Positions 61,973-64,000 of a stretch of 64,000 nucleotides of DNA are shown in pieces. A program made the translations under genes and the position numbers. The first letter of the stretch is position 1. Each line of letters starts with the position of its first letter. Source of the DNA: Nitrincola iocasae (lineage in GTDB: Bacteria; Pseudomonadota; Gammaproteobacteria; Pseudomonadales; Balneatricaceae); NCBI RefSeq assembly GCF_008727795.1, contig NZ_CP044222.1, positions 3,472,001 to 3,536,000 on the forward strand. Reading direction: 5' to 3'. The notes under the pieces were generated by a model. It was given only the letters and a program-made list of their open reading frames with translations. It was not told where the DNA came from and did no database searches.

Positions 61973-62905
61973 TCATACCCATAGATCCGCACCTTCCCGG
62001 GACAGTGACGTTCCCTGGCTAATCCTGTTCCAGTAGGACACATAAGCATCAGAGCCTTCTGGCCAATATGAAAGAAACCACGCCTGCCAGGCTTTGGCAT
62101 CAAAATGCAGCGGAACGGCCTGATAGCGCAACCCCTGGTATTCTGACTGATATAAAGGGTCAAGCAGGCCTGACCGCGTAGCGATCCGCGTCACTACGCC
62201 ATACAGCCCATCGGCAAAATTGGGCATACCCGCCGCACCATTATTGATAACCACACCTTCAGGATAACGCCTGCATACCGGCTGGCAGGTGTGTGACGAA
62301 GCAAACGCATCCACACCAGCCGCCTGCAGCCAAGTCTGAATCCTGGCCTGGCGTTCAGGTTCATCTATGCCATCAACAGCAAACCCCCAGCCAGCCAGGG
62401 ACGTCGCATCACCATGTACCAGTGCTACCGGACGACCACCCACCTGTACTTTCATAAACAGGGGCAACGCCTTCAATGCATCACGCATAGTGCCTTCCTG
62501 TGGCATCTGTTGCTTAAGGCGTTGAAAGATACGATTGGAGCGCTCTACCAAGGCCTGATCCACTGACTCTGGATAAGCACACCCGCAGCCAGCAAGGTTC
62601 TCGATTCTTGCCAGCTCTTTTTCCACATTACCGGCCAGCGCATCAAAAGCCTGTACGCCTTGCTGAATTGTGGTAAACCAGTATGCATCTGCATCAAACC
62701 AGTGAAAGTCACCATTGAACACCACACGGGCGCCAGGCTCCTTTGCCACCAGTTGTTTCAAGGCCTTGAGTGCAAACGGATTACCATAGAGGCCCCCCAC
62801 TACATAAAGCACCTTACAGGAAAACGCCGCAGGCATTGCCGCAATTTCTTCAGGGCGGTAGCGATAATCCAGCGGACAGCTACGCCCGGCAACCAGGTTA
62901 TTCAC
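61973..62905 (-). CDS. Metallophosphoesterase-fold protein with altered metal motifs
   Basis: A 310-residue protein starting with GTG 62905, which overlaps the symporter stop. The calcineurin-type layout remains: VVGGLYGNPFALKAL (normally GDxHG), VVFNGDFHWFD (motif GDxxD), GNVEKEL (normally GNHE), ALVHGDATSLAGWGF and ASSHTCQP (normally GHTH). The Asp and His of motif 1 are missing, as is the His of GNHE. So it may be catalytically changed or use fewer metals. Its coupling with the symporter gene suggests a joint job, unknown to me. Confidence 0.72.
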   Translation of the reverse strand: MNNLVAGRSCPLDYRYRPEEIAAMPAAFSCKVLYVVGGLYGNPFALKALKQLVAKEPGARVVFNGDFHWFDADAYWFTTIQQGVQAFDALAGNVEKELARIENLAGCGCAYPESVDQALVERSNRIFQRLKQQMPQEGTMRDALKALPLFMKVQVGGRPVALVHGDATSLAGWGFAVDGIDEPERQARIQTWLQAAGVDAFASSHTCQPVCRRYPEGVVINNGAAGMPNFADGLYGVVTRIATRSGLLDPLYQSEYQGLRYQAVPLHFDAKAWQAWFLSYWPEGSDAYVSYWNRISQGTSLSREGADLWV

Positions 62906-64000
62906 GCTCCAACCCCCACCAGAAACTGACCAGACCGACCGTTAAAATCACCAGTGTCAGTATCAACAGTTTACTGTAATCATGCTCAACCCCCGTCCAA
63001 CTGCCGATCCAGTTCACATAACCGGAAGTTTCCAGGAAATAAATCACCGACCCGCCCACAGCAAACAGGAAATTGATCAGAAAACTCCACTGGGCAACCC
63101 GCCGGTTCATCCAGATACAGAAAATAATGATGGGGGTCAGAAACAGGGAGGCGGTTCCACTGACGGCAACCGCAGCGTATAGATCCCGGGTGCCAAAATA
63201 GACCATAAACAGCCCACCCAGCATAAACAGCAGCATCGCCACACGCCCTCTGTTCGGATGGATTCTCCCCATCCCCATATCAACAATGGCAAGTTTTGAG
63301 GCACTGGAAAGCGTCGAATCCAGGGTCGAGGCCGCTGAAACAATCAGTGCAAGCCCCAGCAGGAAGATAGCAGGCATACCCAGCAAGCGTTGCATGGTAA
63401 CCATCAACTCCTCTTCACCCTGGCGATGTAACCCGGCAAACACGCCCAGCAGCCCAAATAAAATAATGAATGCTGTGGAAATCCAGAAGGCTTGAATAAA
63501 GCTCTTGCGAGTCGTATCACGATCGGCCAGAAAGCCTCGATCCATCATCACCGGGTCATGCAAGGGATAGCTGATCACCTGCAACAGCGCCACCAACAGC
63601 AAAATCCAGCCAGGACTGCCCCACCCCGGTGAACTGACCAGCAATGCCGGTAGATCAAACTGCGAATGACTGATCAGCATGACCAGCAGCACCAGCAGCA
63701 CAGCCAGTAAAATCAGCATCTGCTGTACATCAGTTTTCAGCGATGCGCTTAGACCACCCTTGAGTGAATACACAAGCGTAATTCCTGCTACCGCCAGTAT
63801 GGCCAGATTATAAGCACCGGAACCGGCGACACCGAATACAATACCCACCACCAACAGGTTGGCAAACACCTCTGACAACAGGCGCAAAGACACCAGCAGG
63901 TTGTAACACACCACCCCCATACGCCCAAAACGCTCACTGAAAAACCCTTGAATATTCGAATAGCCGTGCACAAAACGCAGCCGGTCGATAATCAACCAAC
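62898..64000 (-). CDS. Sodium:solute symporter family protein (N-terminus outside window)
   Basis: A partial SSS-family permease; at least 365 residues lie in the window, with about nine helices, and the start lies past position 64000. Segments FVHGYSNIQGFFSERFG, VYSLKGGLSASLKTDVQQML and LIVSAASTLDSTLSSASKLA are typical of Na+/proline-type symporters, the latter containing the Na+-binding Ser/Thr region. It overlaps the metallophosphoesterase-like gene by 8 bp. The substrate is unknown. Confidence 0.88.
   Translation of the reverse strand, partial: WLIIDRLRFVHGYSNIQGFFSERFGRMGVVCYNLLVSLRLLSEVFANLLVVGIVFGVAGSGAYNLAILAVAGITLVYSLKGGLSASLKTDVQQMLILLAVLLVLLVMLISHSQFDLPALLVSSPGWGSPGWILLLVALLQVISYPLHDPVMMDRGFLADRDTTRKSFIQAFWISTAFIILFGLLGVFAGLHRQGEEELMVTMQRLLGMPAIFLLGLALIVSAASTLDSTLSSASKLAIVDMGMGRIHPNRGRVAMLLFMLGGLFMVYFGTRDLYAAVAVSGTASLFLTPIIIFCIWMNRRVAQWSFLINFLFAVGGSVIYFLETSGYVNWIGSWTGVEHDYSKLLILTLVILTVGLVSFWWGLERE

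Noticed and set aside
1..64000. CRISPR arrays, rRNA or ordinary tRNA genes
   Set aside because: I looked for regular short repeats and for tRNA-type T arms; only the tmRNA has one, and no repeat-spacer pattern was seen.

Overview
This window is a chromosomal segment of a gammaproteobacterium, most likely a marine or halotolerant Oceanospirillales-type organism. The order dapB-dnaJ-dnaK-grpE / recN / fur / bamE / rnfH / ratA / smpB / ssrA is the gene order I know from Pseudomonas and relatives, Fur is Pseudomonas-like, the tmRNA tag is ANDDNYALAA, and the window carries many TRAP, TTT and Na+-coupled transporters. Species cannot be fixed from the sequence alone.

Layout. (1) 1-2207: part of a V/A-type ATPase operon (subunits B, D and the start of I) sitting where carA would be expected after dapB, with no A subunit upstream of B. 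(2) 2282-14615: a conserved housekeeping block: dapB, the DnaK chaperone operon behind a sigma32-like promoter, recN with a LexA-like box, fur, bamE, rnfH, ratA, an NSS transporter, smpB, a chemoreceptor and the tmRNA gene. (3) 14616-20502: a decayed island anchored at the 3' end of ssrA. It holds two truncated integrase starts about 5.7 kb apart, IS3- and IS30-family remnants, a LysR fragment, a lipoprotein, and a small catabolic-looking operon (HCCA-isomerase-like protein, CmcJ-like oxidoreductase, LysR) whose last gene is cut by an IS.

(4) 20619-27238: a tricarballylate/tricarboxylate module: LysR regulator, TcuA and TcuB, plus a TctCBA transporter. (5) 27351-33420: a Ugp-like ABC importer with a DeoR-type repressor and a divergent metallo-phosphodiesterase, followed by a secreted pyrophosphatase (33478-34185); together they look like organophosphate acquisition. 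(6) 34341-39831: small membrane proteins, a two-component system, a PepSY-like protein, a ferric-reductase-like oxidoreductase and a VIT-family metal transporter. (7) 39904-44725: a polymyxin-resistance-like cluster (EptA, PmrB/PmrA-like pair, PAP2 phosphatase, DgkA) with PmrA-type boxes (CTTAAG-N5-CTTAAT) at both ends and a hairpin that covers the eptA ribosome-binding site.

(8) 44863-50577: pyrC, then a LysR regulator, a complete TRAP transporter and a VanX-type D-Ala-D-Ala dipeptidase. This reads as a TRAP-based counterpart of the E. coli ddp system and is, in my view, the best candidate for an undescribed system here. (9) 50604-64000: DUF2798, RarD, an MFS permease, an NlpE-META lipoprotein, a second SirB-like protein, RmlD, a second TRAP operon, an ABC exporter, a perfect 24-bp palindrome, a DUF3047 protein, a degenerate metallophosphoesterase and a truncated Na+/solute symporter. 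Coordinates and start codons were judged by eye; family names rest on recognised motifs, not on database searches.
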